From: Phaeosaccion multiseriatum
Lineage: Eukaryota; Ochrophyta, other classes
Reading direction: 5' to 3'
DNA: 64,000 bases
NCBI GenBank assembly: GCA_965112735.1
Contig: OZ218952.1
Coordinates: 4,216,001 to 4,280,000 of the forward strand
In this document: positions 22,587 through 35,423 of the stretch, piece by piece
Position numbering within the stretch: position 1 is the stretch's first letter
Layout: the number at the start of each line of letters is the position of its first letter
Notes under the pieces: generated by a model
Seen by the model: only the letters and a program-made list of their open reading frames with translations
Database searches by the model: none
What the model was told of the DNA's origin: nothing
Position numbers and translations under genes: made by a program

Positions 22587-25500
22587 GTGAGAGGGTACAT
22601 CCCAGCCTTTAGGATGTCCTCTGTGCGGCAGAGGGATCAACAGCAGAATGCGATCCAGAGGCCGGAGCTGACCAGGCAAAGGCCAAGGCTGCATTTGAAG
22701 CGACGGAGGCCAGGCGGAAAGAAGTTTCTGTCTGCGTGTGTGTGCCTATCGCTGCCGCTCTTCTGTGGATCGTTGAGCCAAGACCGAGGTCTGGGCGAAG
22801 TTCTATTTGGTGGTGCAGCAGACGAGACAGGAAGCCACGCCTCTTGCCTCGGTGACAACGGTTGGGGAGATGTACAGTGTGAGCATGAGTGGCAAAAGAA
22901 GGAAATGCACAGGAAAATTCAAGCCACTACCTACGCCGAGGAGATGAAAGGGGTCGGGGGGGGGGATGCAGAGTGTCCGCCGGAAGGTGGAGGTGGATCT
23001 TTGGATCGCACTTGCCAAGGGCCAGGCCAAGGATCCCCGTTCTCGACTCCGCCTGGGTCGGCGGGACCGCCCACAACTGTTGCTGGGCCCGCGGCATCAA
23101 GCTTCCACACCTCTTTCAAGCCGGGGCTCCCAGCAGACCACATTTGGTCCTCGTGTGAGTACTGCGGTATCGAGGGCTACCGTATTGGGCAGACAGGCGG
23201 ACAAGAGCAGCAGCAAAAGCGGCAAATATGCCCTGCACTCCTGCGAGGAGTCATTTTTGACCCTTACGGAAGTCTCACGCTGCCCCTCCTGCACGGAGCC
23301 GACTACTCTGGTGACGGGGATGGCACAGGTGGAGGAGGCGGCAGCTCAGACTCCGAAAGCGAAGGAAGGGTTGTTACTGCTCATCAGAGCAAGTGGGCCC
23401 ACTTTTACAAACAGGACTCGGCGGAATGTTATCACACGCATAGACTGAGCCGCATACCGGCGGTTGTCACCCAGCAGCGGTTCGATTTGGCTGCTGCTGC
23501 TGGTGCTATTGCTGCTGGTGGTGGTGGTGGGGAAGCCCCATCGAATGCTCTGCAGTGCAACAGGTAGGCAACCGCTGTGTACTTTCCGTTACGTGTGCGC
23601 TTCTTTCACCGCTTCCCTTACTGTCGAGAATGTTGCCTGAGCTTTTCTTCGCTTCTCCTTTATTCCCCGTCTGTCGCATCCCATCATGCTCGCCTCATTC
23701 ATATTCCTCCTCCTCCTCCTCCTCCTCCTCCTCCTCTTCATCTTCTTCTTCCTCCTCCTCCTCCTCCTCCTCCTCCTCCTCCTCCTCCTCCTCCTCCTCC
23801 TCCTCCTCCTCCTCCTCCTCCTCCTCCTCCTCCTCCCCCTCTTTCCTTCTCTTCCTCCTCCTCTGCGCCCCTCAGGTGGATAGAGCGTCCCGTCTTCCTC
23901 ATACATCTGCTCACTTGGCAGGTAAGAGCGCGAGGGCGAGCAGGGAGGAGGGAGGAGGAAGGAGGAGGGAGGCAGACACAAAAGTCAAGTCTTTCTCCTC
24001 AAGAGGAGGGAAGAAGGAAGCAGATCGAGTCAAACCCTTCCACTTCTCACGACTCTCCGACCGAAGATGGTCAGCCTCCCAAACAAGTCGTTAAGCCCAA
24101 CGGGCGAAACGACTCCAGACTGCCGTACTGACCCCCCCCTCCCTTTCTCCCCCCTGTGTGTGCGTGCGTGTGTGTGCGCGCGTGTATGTGTGCATGTGTG
24201 GGCGTGTGTGTGCGTATGTGTGTGTGCGTGCGGGCGCTTGTGTGAGGCAGGTGGGGCACCTTCTGGTCGACGTGCTTGAACCGCTCTATCACTCCATGCT
24301 GAGTGCGTGGGGGGAGGTCAACACGAACGTTACACTCGTGCTTGACGTACACAACCCCGCAGAGAGGCCGGGCCTGCACGAAGCCCTGTTGGAGACCGTC
24401 TATCGCAGTGACACGCCGTTTCAGGTGGGGAGGAAAGAGAGAAGGAGCGGAGGGGAGGGAAGGGGAGGAGTGGGGAGGGAGGGGAGAAGAGAGGGAAGGG
24501 GTGGAAAGGAGAGGATAGAGAGGAGAGGAGAGGAAAGAAGAGCAGACAGGCGGTTCTGACGGGCGGATGGGCGGACCACTTGAGGCGTGTTGTACTTTCT
24601 GTTTGTCTGAGTTACTGTGGCTTGAACCTCTCGTTCAAAGCTTTTCCCAATCGCTTCCCTTCTGTTTTTTTGGTCGACATGCCCACTTCCTCCTCCTCTC
24701 CATCTCACCCATTCCAGGCATAGTTTCAAAGCCCTCCGTTCTTTTAGCTTTTGATTTTTTATCATAGACCTACCCGACATTTATCACAGCAGCCCTGTGA
24801 CCTACTTGCCGTGTCTACCTTTGTCACAGTCCTACCCTGCTTGCCGTACCTCAACACGACTTCTCACTCACCGCTTTCTTTTTCTCTGCGCTGCCGCCTC
24901 ACTGTCTGTGTGTCCCGCCTTCCCCTCCCTCCTTCCCTCCCTCCCTCCCTCCCTCCCCGCCTTCCGTCTCCTTTCTTCCTCCCCTCCCCTCCCTCCGTCC
25001 CCCCCTCCCCCCCTCCCTCTCTTCCCTCCAGCTGCTGCGCGCCTTCACCCGGCACCCCATCCTCAGCCTGTCTTCTCTGGCCCAGGAGGAGGGCCTGACT
25101 TGCTGCAGACACGTGTTCTTTGGTCTCGACGTGTCTTCTTCGTACTACGCCCTGGGGCAAGACGCCCACCCCCGGGTCCTGCAACCTGAGGTGAGCTGTG
25201 TGTGTGTGCCTGTGTGTATGCGTGTCCATGTGCGTTTGTGTGTGTGGGTGTGTGGTTGTGTCCATGTGTGCGTGTCTGTGTGTGTGCGTGTGTGCGTGTG
25301 TGCGCGCGTGCGTGTATGCGTGTGTGTACCCACCCCCACCCTGCCTTGTTCCCCGCCTACCTTTCTGAGACGGGGGCAGACAACCCTTGAGTGACAGAGT
25401 GGCCATGATCCCCCCCTTGTGCGACAGCGAGGTAGCAAGCACCTTCTCGACCAGGACTCACATCGCGCCAAGCGCCCTCCAGCTCTTCCTTCCTTCCTTC

Positions 25501-28500
25501 CTTCCTTTCTTTCTTCCTTTCTTCCTTCCTTCCTTCCTTCCTTCCTTCCTTCCTTCCTCCCTTCCTTTCTTCCTTTCTTCCTTCCTTCCTTCCTTCCTCC
25601 CTTCCTTCTCTCCTTCTTTCCTTCTTTCCTCGTTTCTTCCTTCCTTCTTACCTTCCTTCCTTTCTTTCTTCCTTCGTTGGATCTCCGCAGGCTCATTACT
25701 CAGACCAGCGCCTAGTGCATCGTTACATGGATTTTGCCGCCTTTTTGAAGCAATGGGACCCCCGCCAGCAGGAGCAGCAGGAGCAGCAGGAGCAGGAGCA
25801 GAAACAGGAGAAGGAGCAGCAGCAGGAGGAGGAGGAGAAGGAGGAGGAGCACCAGCAGCAGCAGCAGCGCCGGGGGGGAGAGGAGGAGAAGGGGCGGCAG
25901 GGGCCCGTGGTATCTTTCATAACGAGGTAGGGAGGACGTCTCCGAATCGTCACGGCAGACAAGAGGAGGGGGGGCGGGTACGTTGCTTTTCGAGAGGGGC
26001 CCCGGTTATGTGACCCCCCTACCCTCATCATTCTGCGGTTGCCGTCCTCTCGGCGTCTGCATGCGTGCGTACGTGCGTGCGTGGGTGCGTGCGTGAGTAC
26101 GTGCCTGCGTGTGTGTATGTCGCTCCTGTCTCTCTCTTGTGTATGTATGGACATGTCTTTGATCCATCGATCGCTTCTCTGTCCATTCCTCTGCCTTCCC
26201 TCCGTACATCATGCCCCTGATCTATGATCACCAACACGACGGCTTGTCAGGGACCCCTCCGCACGGCGCCACATTCTCAACCACGGAGACCTCGTCGCCG
26301 CCTCCCGAGGCCTTGTCACATGCGATGCATGCAAAGTAGAAGAGGAGGAGGAGGATGGCAGTGGAAGAAGAAGCGGTAGAAGCGACCCTATGGAGGAGGG
26401 TACACAATCCACGGGTAGTCCAACCCCGGAGGGTCCGTTCCCGGGGGGAAGGCTGGTTCGTGTGGAGGAGATCGAGTTGGAGCGATTGTCGTGGAGTGAG
26501 CAGAAGAAAGCGCTCTGGAGGACGGGTGCGTGCGTCATGGTCACAAACAGAGAGGGAAGCGAATGGCAGTGGATGGATATGTGACTTGAGAATCTTGAAC
26601 TGAACCTGAAGCGGAAACAAACCCCCCTCAAACCCTCAATCCTTCTCCGTTATTCTCCGACCATCTGCCTCTTGCTGACTTACTGTCCGTCGGGATGATG
26701 GCAACCCCAATCAATGCCCTTGGGTGTATGATTGTGTGTCGTGCGTGCGTTCGTGTTTATGCGTTTGTGCGTGTGTGTGCGTGTGCGTGTGTGTTATAGA
26801 TGTGCTGGTGGGCTCGTATGGCACGGGCCTGCACAACGTCCCCTTCATGCGACCGGGCACTGCGGTACGTTACGTAAGGAAGCGGTAGGTCCAGGGGGGG
26901 CGGGGGGGGAGGGCACGCACATACATATATACACAGAGAAACAGGCAGGCAGGTAGACAGGCACACACATACACACACACACGCAGGCACCTCGCTCGAC
27001 TGTCTGAATGACTGACTGACTGACTGATTGACGGACACGTTTTTCTTGACTGACTGCCGAACTGACTGACCAACCAACTGCCTGATTGAGTAACCGACCG
27101 ACTGACTGACTGACTGACTGACTGACTGACTGACTGACTGACTGACTGACTGACTGACTGACTGACTGACTGACTGACTGTTTGTGTTGCAAAGGTGATT
27201 GTGCTCATGCCACCGGATTGGTGCCCCTTTCTCTGGCACATGGCGAACCAGGTGAGGTTATGGTCGTGACCTCGATATATCCACATCGAACACATCGATA
27301 TCGAGAGAAGACAGGAGGACAGAGACAGGTTTTGTAGCGCCAGTCAAGGCAGCAGCAGGAGGCAGAGGGAGAGGGGGGGCAGACGCTTTGCGCCGCCCCG
27401 CTCGCCCTCTCCGCTCACTCCTTGCTCTCTCTGCCTGCCTCTCCCTCCCCTCACCCCGTGCTCTCTCTGGCCTAATTGCTCTCCTCTCACCTCTTGTTCT
27501 TGTCTCGGGCGGCGTTGCCAGGCCATCGCCAGCGGTCTCCGAGTCTACGCAGTCTGTCAGGAAGCTCGCCCTCCCGACACTACTCGGAGGTGAGTCAGTA
27601 AGTCAGAGAAGTCAGTAAGGAGGAGGAGGGGGGGGGGAGGACTGAGAAGCAGAACGTACGAGTTACGAGTGGATAAGGCAGGGGCGCGGGGGGGAGGACT
27701 GAGAAGGAGAACCCACGGGGTTGAGTGTGGCCACTTCCTTCGCTCAGATAAGCACCCTTTCTGTTCCGCCAGTTTCAGTTGAAGTGTATAGAACCTTTTC
27801 CATCACGTTATACTGCCATCGATCTGTCTACTCGTCGCCCATGCGGCTCTCTCTCCACCCTCCCAGGGCATTGTCACAAGAGTAAATATAGCACTACACC
27901 CAACCACATCTCTCGAGGCTCAGTGCGTGCGCCCCCCTCCAAACCCCCGCCCCTCCTCCTCCTCCTCCTTCCGGCCTCCTTCCCCTCTCCCCTGACGTAC
28001 TGCGCCACTGCATTCATCGATTTCATTCACAGATGGCACCGCTTCCACTGGAGTGCTCGAGGGTGGCTTCAAGCCCCCTGGTACTCCCGCTATGAGTCCT
28101 TCAGCGTGCCTGTGGGCGATTTCGAATCTCTCCTACGGCAGGCGCTGTTGACCGCCGCTTGGAGTGGCGATAGGAACAGCATCGGCAGTGAGAGACAGGG
28201 TAGCAGCGGCAGCGATAGGTACATCAGCACGAGCTGCAACAGTAGCAGCAAAAGCAGCAGTGGCAGCAGCGGTGGTAGTGGTGGTGATGGTGGTAGTGGC
28301 AGTAGTGGTGATGGCACGCACAACAACTGCAGAGCGGGATCGGGGTTGCTGAGAGGAGGCGGAGGAGAAGGAGGAGGAGGAGGAGGAGGAGGAGGAGGAG
28401 GAGGAGGAGTGCAGACGGAGACACACTGGAGATACGACGCTCTCCTGTCTGAGCCCGTGCCCTGGGCTTCACCCATCTCCGTGTGGGTGCACATCGGAGA

Positions 28501-31500
28501 CCTGACTGTGCAGAGCATGGAGACTGAGAGCAGCACCAGTAGCAGTAGCACCAGCACCAGTACCAGTGGTAGTGGTGGCAGTAGTAGGAGTAGTAGTAGT
28601 AGTAGTAGTAGTGGTAGCAGCAGCAGTAGCAGTACTGATGGCAGCAGCAGTATCAGTAGTGACGAAGGGTCATCATCGTCACTCCTGCGCCTCTCTGCCA
28701 CGCTGGAGGTGGTGATGAACGAGGCCCCGGAAACCGTGCTGGCGGACTTCCCCCTCCAAATCTGCCTACAAGTGGCCTTCTCCGGAGGCGGGGAGTCCTC
28801 CGGTAAGCTCTGCGTACAACCCCACGATCTCAATGAGATGGGTACGGTCTTTGTACGCATCAAGAAGGATGCTCTGCTGCAGGAGGAGGAGGAGGAGGAG
28901 GAGGAGGGCGGGGAGGAGAAAGGAGGGAAGGGGCGGCGACTACTGACGCTGATGGCGTGGATGGAGCATGTGCAGACGCAGAGCCGAGTCGTGGGCTCGG
29001 AAACCTTCTTCCCCATCGTCAAGTTGCTGCAGAATGATCAAGATGAAGATAGAGAGGAGGAGGAAGCGAAGGGCGGCAATGGTGGCAGTGATGGGGAGAG
29101 CTGCGATGATGGGTGGTGCAGAAAGAGCAATAGCAATAGCACTAGTAGCAACGGTAACAGTGGTGGAAAAGGGGGTAACTGGAATGTCAGGGAGTACCTC
29201 CACCCAAGGCTTTGGAGAGAGGCGTCAGCAGAAGGAGGACGAGGAGGGCGTGAGCCGGGCTCCGTTGCGATTCAGGTGAGGCACTACTGGCGCTGCCTCC
29301 TCCTCCTTGTTCTTCTTCTTCTTTTTCTTCTTCTTCTTCTTCTTCTTCTTCTTCTTCTTCTTCTTCTTCTTCTTCTTCTTCTTCTTCTTCTTCTTCTTCT
29401 TCTTCTTCTTCTTCTTCTTCTTCTTCTTCTTCTATACGAAATGTAAGTTGTATCGCAATCGTCGCCAACCTACCAACCCACAACCAACATGCCCATATTT
29501 CTCACACATCAGGTACAAATGCAGAATGGCACCACCGCGAGCGAAGTCATGGACCTTTCGCAACCCCTCTCGCCGCAGCAAGGCGTTGCAAAGCTTTGTC
29601 GCCGCATCGCTGCCTCCCCCGACCTGTGCGCCGAGATCTCCCACAAGGCTCACAGGCTGGCAGAGACGGATCTCCTTGCTGCTCGCCTGGGGCTGCCTGC
29701 CGTGCAAGTGGTGCCGGAGCCGGACAAGCCTTTTGTGTTTTTGCATCTTGAAAAGTGCGGTGGCACTAGTCTGCGGCACGTGATGGTGGAGGGAGCCATG
29801 ACGAGTGACAGAGAGTGAGTCGGTCGGAGTGGGAGTGGATGAGAGTGAGTGAGTGAGTGAGTGAGTGAGTGGGAGTAAATGGAGTGAGTGATTGAGTGAG
29901 TAGGTGAAGTGGGTGGGTTAGTGAATGAGTGAGTGAGTGAGTGAGTGGGTGGGTGGGTGAGTGAGCGGATGAAGTGGGTGAAATGAGGGGGGTGGGACAA
30001 GTTTGCGGAATGTGATGGTGGAGGAAGTCATGGCGAGTCGGAGAGATTGAGTGGGAAGTGAGTGGGAATGGAGTGAGTGAGTGAGTGAGTGAGTGAGTGA
30101 GTGGGTGAGTGAGTGAGGGAGGGAGGGAGGTGGATTGGGTGGAGTGGGGGTGGGAGTGGGAGTGAGTAAAGTGAGGAAAGTGGGTGAAGTGGGGTGGAGT
30201 GGGGTGGAGTGGGAGTGGGAGAGGGAGTGGGAGTCGGAGAGGGAGTGAATGGAAAAAGCGGAGTGGGTGGAGTGGGAGTGAGTGAGTGAGTGAGTGAGGG
30301 AGGGAGGGAGGGAGGTGGAATGGGTGGAGTGGAAGTGGGAGTGAGTGGGTGAGTGAGTGAGTGAGTGAGTGAGGGAGGGAGGTGGACTGTGTGGAGTGGA
30401 AGTGGGAGTGGGAGTCTGAGGGAGTAGAGAGGGTGAAGTGGGGTGGAGTGGGAGTGAGTTGAATGGTTGGAATGGGTGGAGTGGGAATGGGAGTCGGAAC
30501 GGGAGTGGATAGGTGGGGAGGGAACGGGAGAAAGTGAGGTGAGGGGACGAGGAAGGAGGGAAAGGAGGGAATGCCGGAGGGGCGTTTACCTCCCCTCTCC
30601 TACGTGAACCCAGTAATTTCACTTCCTGCTGCTCTTCTTTCCCACTCTCTCACTTCTCTTCCCCAACTCCCTCACACACGCGCGCTCACACACACACACA
30701 CACACATGCACGCACACACCCCAGGTTCTTCGTGCCGTGCTACATCCCCGGGGTGGAGGCAGGAAGTTTCATCTTCTCTCCCCGCACGGAGCACTGCGCC
30801 TTGTTCGACCTCTCGTCCGCAGCCTTGGCAGGGGGGATGGGGATGGGCGAAGGAGGGGTGGAAGGGGGGGCAGAAGGGGGAGCAATGGGGAGGGCAGAGC
30901 GCGTAGAGCGGCGTTTGGAGCGGCTCGCAGTGGTAGCAATGCACCATGCCAGAGGTGAGTAAGCTTCTGGTCTATCACCAACTGCTACTGCTACTTCTGC
31001 TGCTGCTGCTACTGCATCACCAACTGCTACTGCTGCTGCTGCGGTATCACCAACTGCTACTGCTGTTGCTACTGCTGCTGCTGCTGCTGTCGTTTTCCCG
31101 TTCCCAATGACGCTTAGGCTGGGACGTGTGGCGTGAGCTCCCCTCTATGCGACGCGAACAAGACATGTCGTGCTTTGTGATGCTTCGCGACCCCACAGAT
31201 CGGGTCATCAGCTTGTACTATGAGGTGAGTCAGGGAGGAAGGGAGGAAGGAGCTCGTCAAATGGTGAGCAAGCAAGCAAAGCGAGGGAGTCGAGCAGAGT
31301 CGAGCAGAGCAGCGACCGCCCACCTTGCTCACTGTATTGCTTCGTGCAAACGAACTCCTTCCTAACTCCTTCATCTCTCTCTAACTTCTTATTCTCTCTC
31401 TCCCTGGTCTGGTGTGGTGTGGTATGGTGTGGTGTGGTTTATCACCAACTGGTGTGGTGTGGATGGTGGTGGATGGACACGTGTGGTGGATGGACGTAAT

Positions 31501-33911
31501 GTGCATCGATGCGGTTGCTCTGGATCCGCATGGGCAGAGGCTGGCGGCCCGCACCGGAAAGGTACGCAACCGCACCGACCTCTCCACTTGGTGAAGAGGG
31601 AGGAAGGGAAGGAAAGACGGGGAGAGAGAGAGGACAGAGGGGCAGGGAGGGAGATATAGCAGAGATAGACGGAGAAAGAGAAAGAGACAGATGTATAGAA
31701 AGAAAGAGAGAGAAGGGAGCGAGAACAGATAAGGAAGAGAAGAGAGAGAGGAGAGACGGAATGGGAGAGAGAGAGAGAGGGGGACAAGGGCCGCTATCGG
31801 TTGGGACAAGGGCCGCTATCGCTATCGGCAGTAGGAAAGAAAGGTTCTGATCACAATCCCCCTGAGAAGATGAAGCAAGTCGGTCCGCTCTTCTCTGAGG
31901 CGCGGGCTTGACCCAACCAATTGGTGGTTGCTGCTTTGCCTCCCCCCCCCCCCCCCCCCTTACCCCCTGGCACTCCCTCCCCTCTCTATACCTTTCCTTT
32001 CTGGTGCCATTTGGTGCCGCCCCGCAGCCCCTCTCTGCCCTGAGCCCCAGCGAGCTGCGGAGAGTCCTTGAGGTGAGGGAGGAGGGGACGCGCGTGGTGT
32101 GGGCGCGTGTGGTGGGGGCGCATATGCTGTGGGCGCGTGTGAGACGAGATCCTCCCCCCTTGCCCCCTCTACCTGCCTCTCTGCCTGTTTGTTTGCTGGC
32201 CTGTCTGCCAGCTTGCCTGCCTGCCTGCCTGCCTGCCTGTCAGCCTGCCTACCTGCCTACCTGCCTACGTGGCTGCCCCTTGATGAATCTGCTCATCTGT
32301 GGCTGTTGATCTCATTCCATGTCTCAGACCTCTGTGTATTGCACTCCCTCCCCTCTCTCTCCTTCCTTCCCCAAAGGACGGGTACTCCGTGTACGAAGGC
32401 ACTTATATAGACGATGGAGTGATCGACGCGGGCTGCAAGGTAAGTAAGCAGAATTGGGGGGGGGCACAACCACCCATACTCCACACCGACGCTTAGCCTC
32501 CTTCTCCTCCTCTTACTACTCCTCCTCCTCCTCCTCCTCCTCCTCCTCCTCCTCCTCCTCCTCCTCCTCCTCCTTCTCCTCCTCCTCCTCCTCCTCCTCC
32601 TCCTCCTCCTCCTCCTCCTCCTCCTCCTCCTCCTACCTCCTGCTCAGATGATGTGCGGTGCCAAGACGCACACTGGCCGTAAGGTAAGCAGCGAAGTGGC
32701 TCCAGTGCCGTACAGTCTTGAGTTGGCGGGCGAGAGACTCAACCGTTGTGTGGTGGGGGTGCTACACGACTATGAGGTAAGGGTGCGTAAGGTCACGTAG
32801 GGAGTGCGCTGATTTGTGGTTGTTGTCATCTTCTTCGTGGCGAGTTTCCGAATCGACGTCTCTCGACTGGACTGGACTCGACTCTACTCCATTCTGCTCT
32901 GGGACTCTACTACTATACTAGACTAGACTCCTCTCTACTCTGCTCTGCCCTGCTCTGTTCTACTCTGACTCCGTATCACCAACTGCTCTCCTGTGCTGTG
33001 CTGTGCTCTGCTGTGCTTCGCTTTGCTCTACACTACTCTACTCCACTGTACTCTACTCTACTCTCTTCTCTCGACTCGACTCGACTCGCCTCTGCACTAC
33101 TCGACTCCTCTCTACTCGACTCACCGCCCCTCACCGCCCCTCACTCCTCTCTCCTCTCCTCTCCTTATCTGTACTCGATATTACTCCTCTCTCTGTGCTC
33201 TACTCTACACAACTCGACTCCACTCTCTTTCTGCTCTACTCATCTCTACTCTACCCTACGCTACTCTACTCTACTCCACCATTCCTCTCTACTCACTCTA
33301 CTCGACTCGACTCGACGTAAACGCGAGAGAGCAGACCACACGTCAGATGCTGCACTACTTCTTCCCGTGGATCCCTGGCCCGAGTATAGAGGCGCCGGAC
33401 CGTGTGATTCACAAAGGGGCCGCGGGGCAGGAGAAGGCACGAGACCTCTCGGCCGAGCAGCGGCAGGTGAGAGGGGAGGGGCGGGGAGGGGCGAGTAGGG
33501 GAGGGGAGAGGGGGGTACAACGACATGCACTCATGTCATAATACACAGGCACAGATCGATTGATACACAAGAGGAGGAGGGGGAGGGGAGGGGGGTCGTG
33601 AGGGTGTCATGAGAGGGGCACGCGTAGTGGCGTTGCTGTGCAGCTGTGGATGGAGCCGTGTAGTGTTTGGCTGAGGCCTTTCACTGCCTTCTTGGCCTTC
33701 TTGCCGCTTTCACTTGCTTTGCATGCTTGAGAACTTACGCCTCACCGTCCTCGACCCCCCCCCCTCCCTTTCTCACTTGTCTCGTCTGTCTTGTTTGTCT
33801 TTGTGGTGTAAGGTGATCGCTGAGCTGAATATTTGCGATGAGGGGCTGTACGAGCTCGGCTTGCGTCGATTCGAAGCCCAGAAGAGGGTGTTGAGCCTCT
33901 CACTGCTCTAA
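22587..33911 (+). CDS. Apparent fusion: GT61-family glycosyltransferase + beta-rich linker domain + PAPS-dependent sulfotransferase
   Basis: Exons (phases checked): 22587-23565, ~23876-23921, ~24252-24425, 25032-25190, 25691-25926, 26251-26525, 26800-26864, 27195-27251, 27522-27589, 28033-29275, 29513-29814, 30725-30954, 31118-31224, 31538-31561, 32028-32072, 32377-32439, 32648-32776, 33332-33466 and 33813-33911. The exact start is uncertain; an N-terminal segment (KKFLSACVCLSLPLFCGSLS) may be a signal anchor. GT61 features: WQVGHLLVDVLEPLYHSM and DVLVGSYGTGLHNVPFMRPG (the family's hGxGLtNhhF motif), then VIVLMPPDWCPF. Exon 28033-29275 carries the GT61 tail, poly-Ser/Gly linkers and a beta-rich segment of unknown family. 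The sulfotransferase has FVFLHLEKCGGTSLRHVMVE (5'-phosphosulfate loop) and CFVMLRDPTDRVISLYYE (3'-phosphate motif), ending ELNICDEGLYELGLRRFE. Golgi glycan extension plus sulfation is inferred. Alternative: two genes, the second starting near 29.49 kb. Confidence 0.72.
23706..23860 (+). repeat. (CTC)n tract before a 3' splice site
   Basis: About 150 bp of CTC/TCC units lie just upstream of the acceptor at about 23875 and act as a greatly extended polypyrimidine tract. Confidence 0.9.
25479..25680 (+). repeat. (TTCC)n tract before a 3' splice site
   Basis: About 200 bp of CCTT/TTCC with variants end at the acceptor of the exon at 25691, in the fusion gene. Confidence 0.9.
26998..27181 (+). 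repeat. (GACT)n tetranucleotide tract in a fusion-gene intron
   Basis: About 185 bp of GACT units with some interruptions, nearly pure from about 27100 to 27180. A shorter tract of the same unit is at about 10370-10412 in the glycosyltransferase gene. Confidence 0.9.
29303..29432 (+). repeat. (TTC)n tract in a fusion-gene intron
   Basis: About 130 bp of pure TTC/CTT units downstream of the 29275 donor and upstream of the 29513 acceptor. Confidence 0.95.
29815..30545 (+). repeat. (GTGA)n-rich minisatellite intron containing a diverged exon copy
   Basis: The intron after 29814 is built of GAGT/GTGA/GTGG units over about 700 bp. At 29991-30052 it includes a diverged copy of the preceding exon end, which encodes the sulfotransferase GGTSLRHVMVEGAM segment. 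Confidence 0.9.
30970..31095 (+). repeat. CTG/CTA repeat with three copies of the (T/C)ATCACCAACTG motif
   Basis: Intronic in the fusion gene. The motif occurs at 30973, 31015 and 31045, each followed by CTACTGCTGCTG-type repeats. Confidence 0.9.
32518..32636 (+). repeat. (CTC)n tract before a 3' splice site
   Basis: About 120 bp of CTC units directly precede the acceptor of the exon at 32648 in the fusion gene. Confidence 0.9.
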
Positions 33912-33952
33912 AACTCTTTACGTATCTTCTTGATTCAAGTGCGCTTGTATCG

Positions 33953-34163
33953 ACTTGGTCGACCCCTGATACACTATCCGCTATCCGCTATCGCCGGCGC
34001 CAGGCGGCGCGCTATCCGCTATCGCCGGCGCAGCCGGCACGCTATCCGCTATCGCCGGCGCCAGCCGGCACGCCGGCGTCAGCCGGCGCGCTATCCGCTA
34101 TCGCCGGGGCCCGATAGCGCGCTATCGAGAATGTGGCGATAGTGTATCAGGGGTCGAACTTGG
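33953..34163. mobile_element. MITE-like element with 20-bp TIRs and 6-bp target-site duplication
   Basis: A perfect inverted repeat, TCGACCCCTGATACACTATC (33959-33978), returns as its reverse complement at 34138-34157. The sequence ACTTGG flanks both ends (33953-33958 and 34158-34163), as a target-site duplication would. The 199-bp body contains several tandem copies of CGCTATCCGCTATCGCCGGC with palindromic GCCGGC cores, so it should fold strongly. There is no coding capacity, so it would be non-autonomous. It sits about 40 bp after the fusion-gene stop codon, probably within its 3' UTR or flank. Confidence 0.8.
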
Positions 34164-34527
34164 GAGAGAAGCAAAGAAAGTTCCAAAGGACGGAGGAGGT
34201 TAAGTTTTAGGTTCAGTGATTGGGGAGGCCTTTCCAGTTTCCAGCAGCAGGCGAGCCGCAGGCGGCGAAGTGTTGTTGGTTAGTTTAGTATATTGTGAAT
34301 GAGTCCGAAATAGTAAGAGGGGAAAAAGAGCAGAGCTGCGGCGGGCAAACTGAAATCGGAAACCCCCCGGGGTTCGTCACTCGCCCTTGGGGTAGAGCAG
34401 AGGCGGAGAAGAGTAGTGAAGACAGTACGATGGAGATCGTTGTGCATGCAAGCACGGTGATGGACAAGTGATTAGGTCTAATTGGCGTGCGTGTGTCGCG
34501 GAGGTTCCGCTCAGAAGACACGTCGAT

Positions 34528-35382
34528 ATGGGCACCACTTCTACAGTAGCAGCAGTACAGTTAAGCAAAGAAGGGGGCGGGCCCGTCGTGGCGGCGAGAG
34601 TGTGCGGGGAGAGAGATGCATTCACAGACCGCTACAGCCAAGGGAGGTCAACGGTGGTGGATCGAAGGAAGAGGACCAACGGCTTTGAAGACATCCCTGT
34701 CCACGAGAGAGAAGACTTTGGGAACGCGTATGAGGAGGCTTGTAAGTGAACGGCCTGTGCAGTAATGCCCTGGAAGCTTTCGGGGGAGAGAGAAAATGCC
34801 CTGAGCTTTCGCCTCCCCCCCCCCTTCCCACGTACACCACCTTTTCTTTTCTATAAGTGCTGTTCTTCTGTCCCCCTTTTTTCCTCCGCTCACCCCTCCC
34901 TGTACACAGCTTCACTCCCTTCGGCCTCCCCATTTTTGACTCCACCTCCCTCTTTTTGTCCCCTTTGCACACTCACAAACGCCCATGCCCACCCCCTTTC
35001 ACCAACCCTCTTCCCACACACATGCTTGATTATTCCAACACAACCAACAATACTCCCAGACGAGTTTTGCCGCAAGAATTTCCAAGGCAAGGCCAAGATG
35101 GGGCGGGACGATGCCAAACACGGTCGAGGAGAGTACCCATCCGCCGCGGCCTTCAAGCGTAAGCCTCCCGCAGCGCTGAGGGAGTACAGCAAGTGGACCC
35201 CGCACGAAAAGCAGAGCTACACAGAAGCCTACGCCGGCTACGGTAAGCACCTGGGCCTGGGGAGCAGGGGCGCGCGTGCCGCGAAGGGCATCTGCCTCAC
35301 GACGGGCACGGCGGCGGCGAAGAGATCAGCGCCCGAAGGCATGCCTACGATGCCCAGCATGCCCAATACGTCGTCGCCACCC

Positions 35383-35423
<41 letters not shown>

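Noticed and set aside
29918-30622. Minus-strand Ser/His/Thr-rich ORF
   Set aside because: Antisense reading of the GTGA minisatellite intron of the fusion gene.
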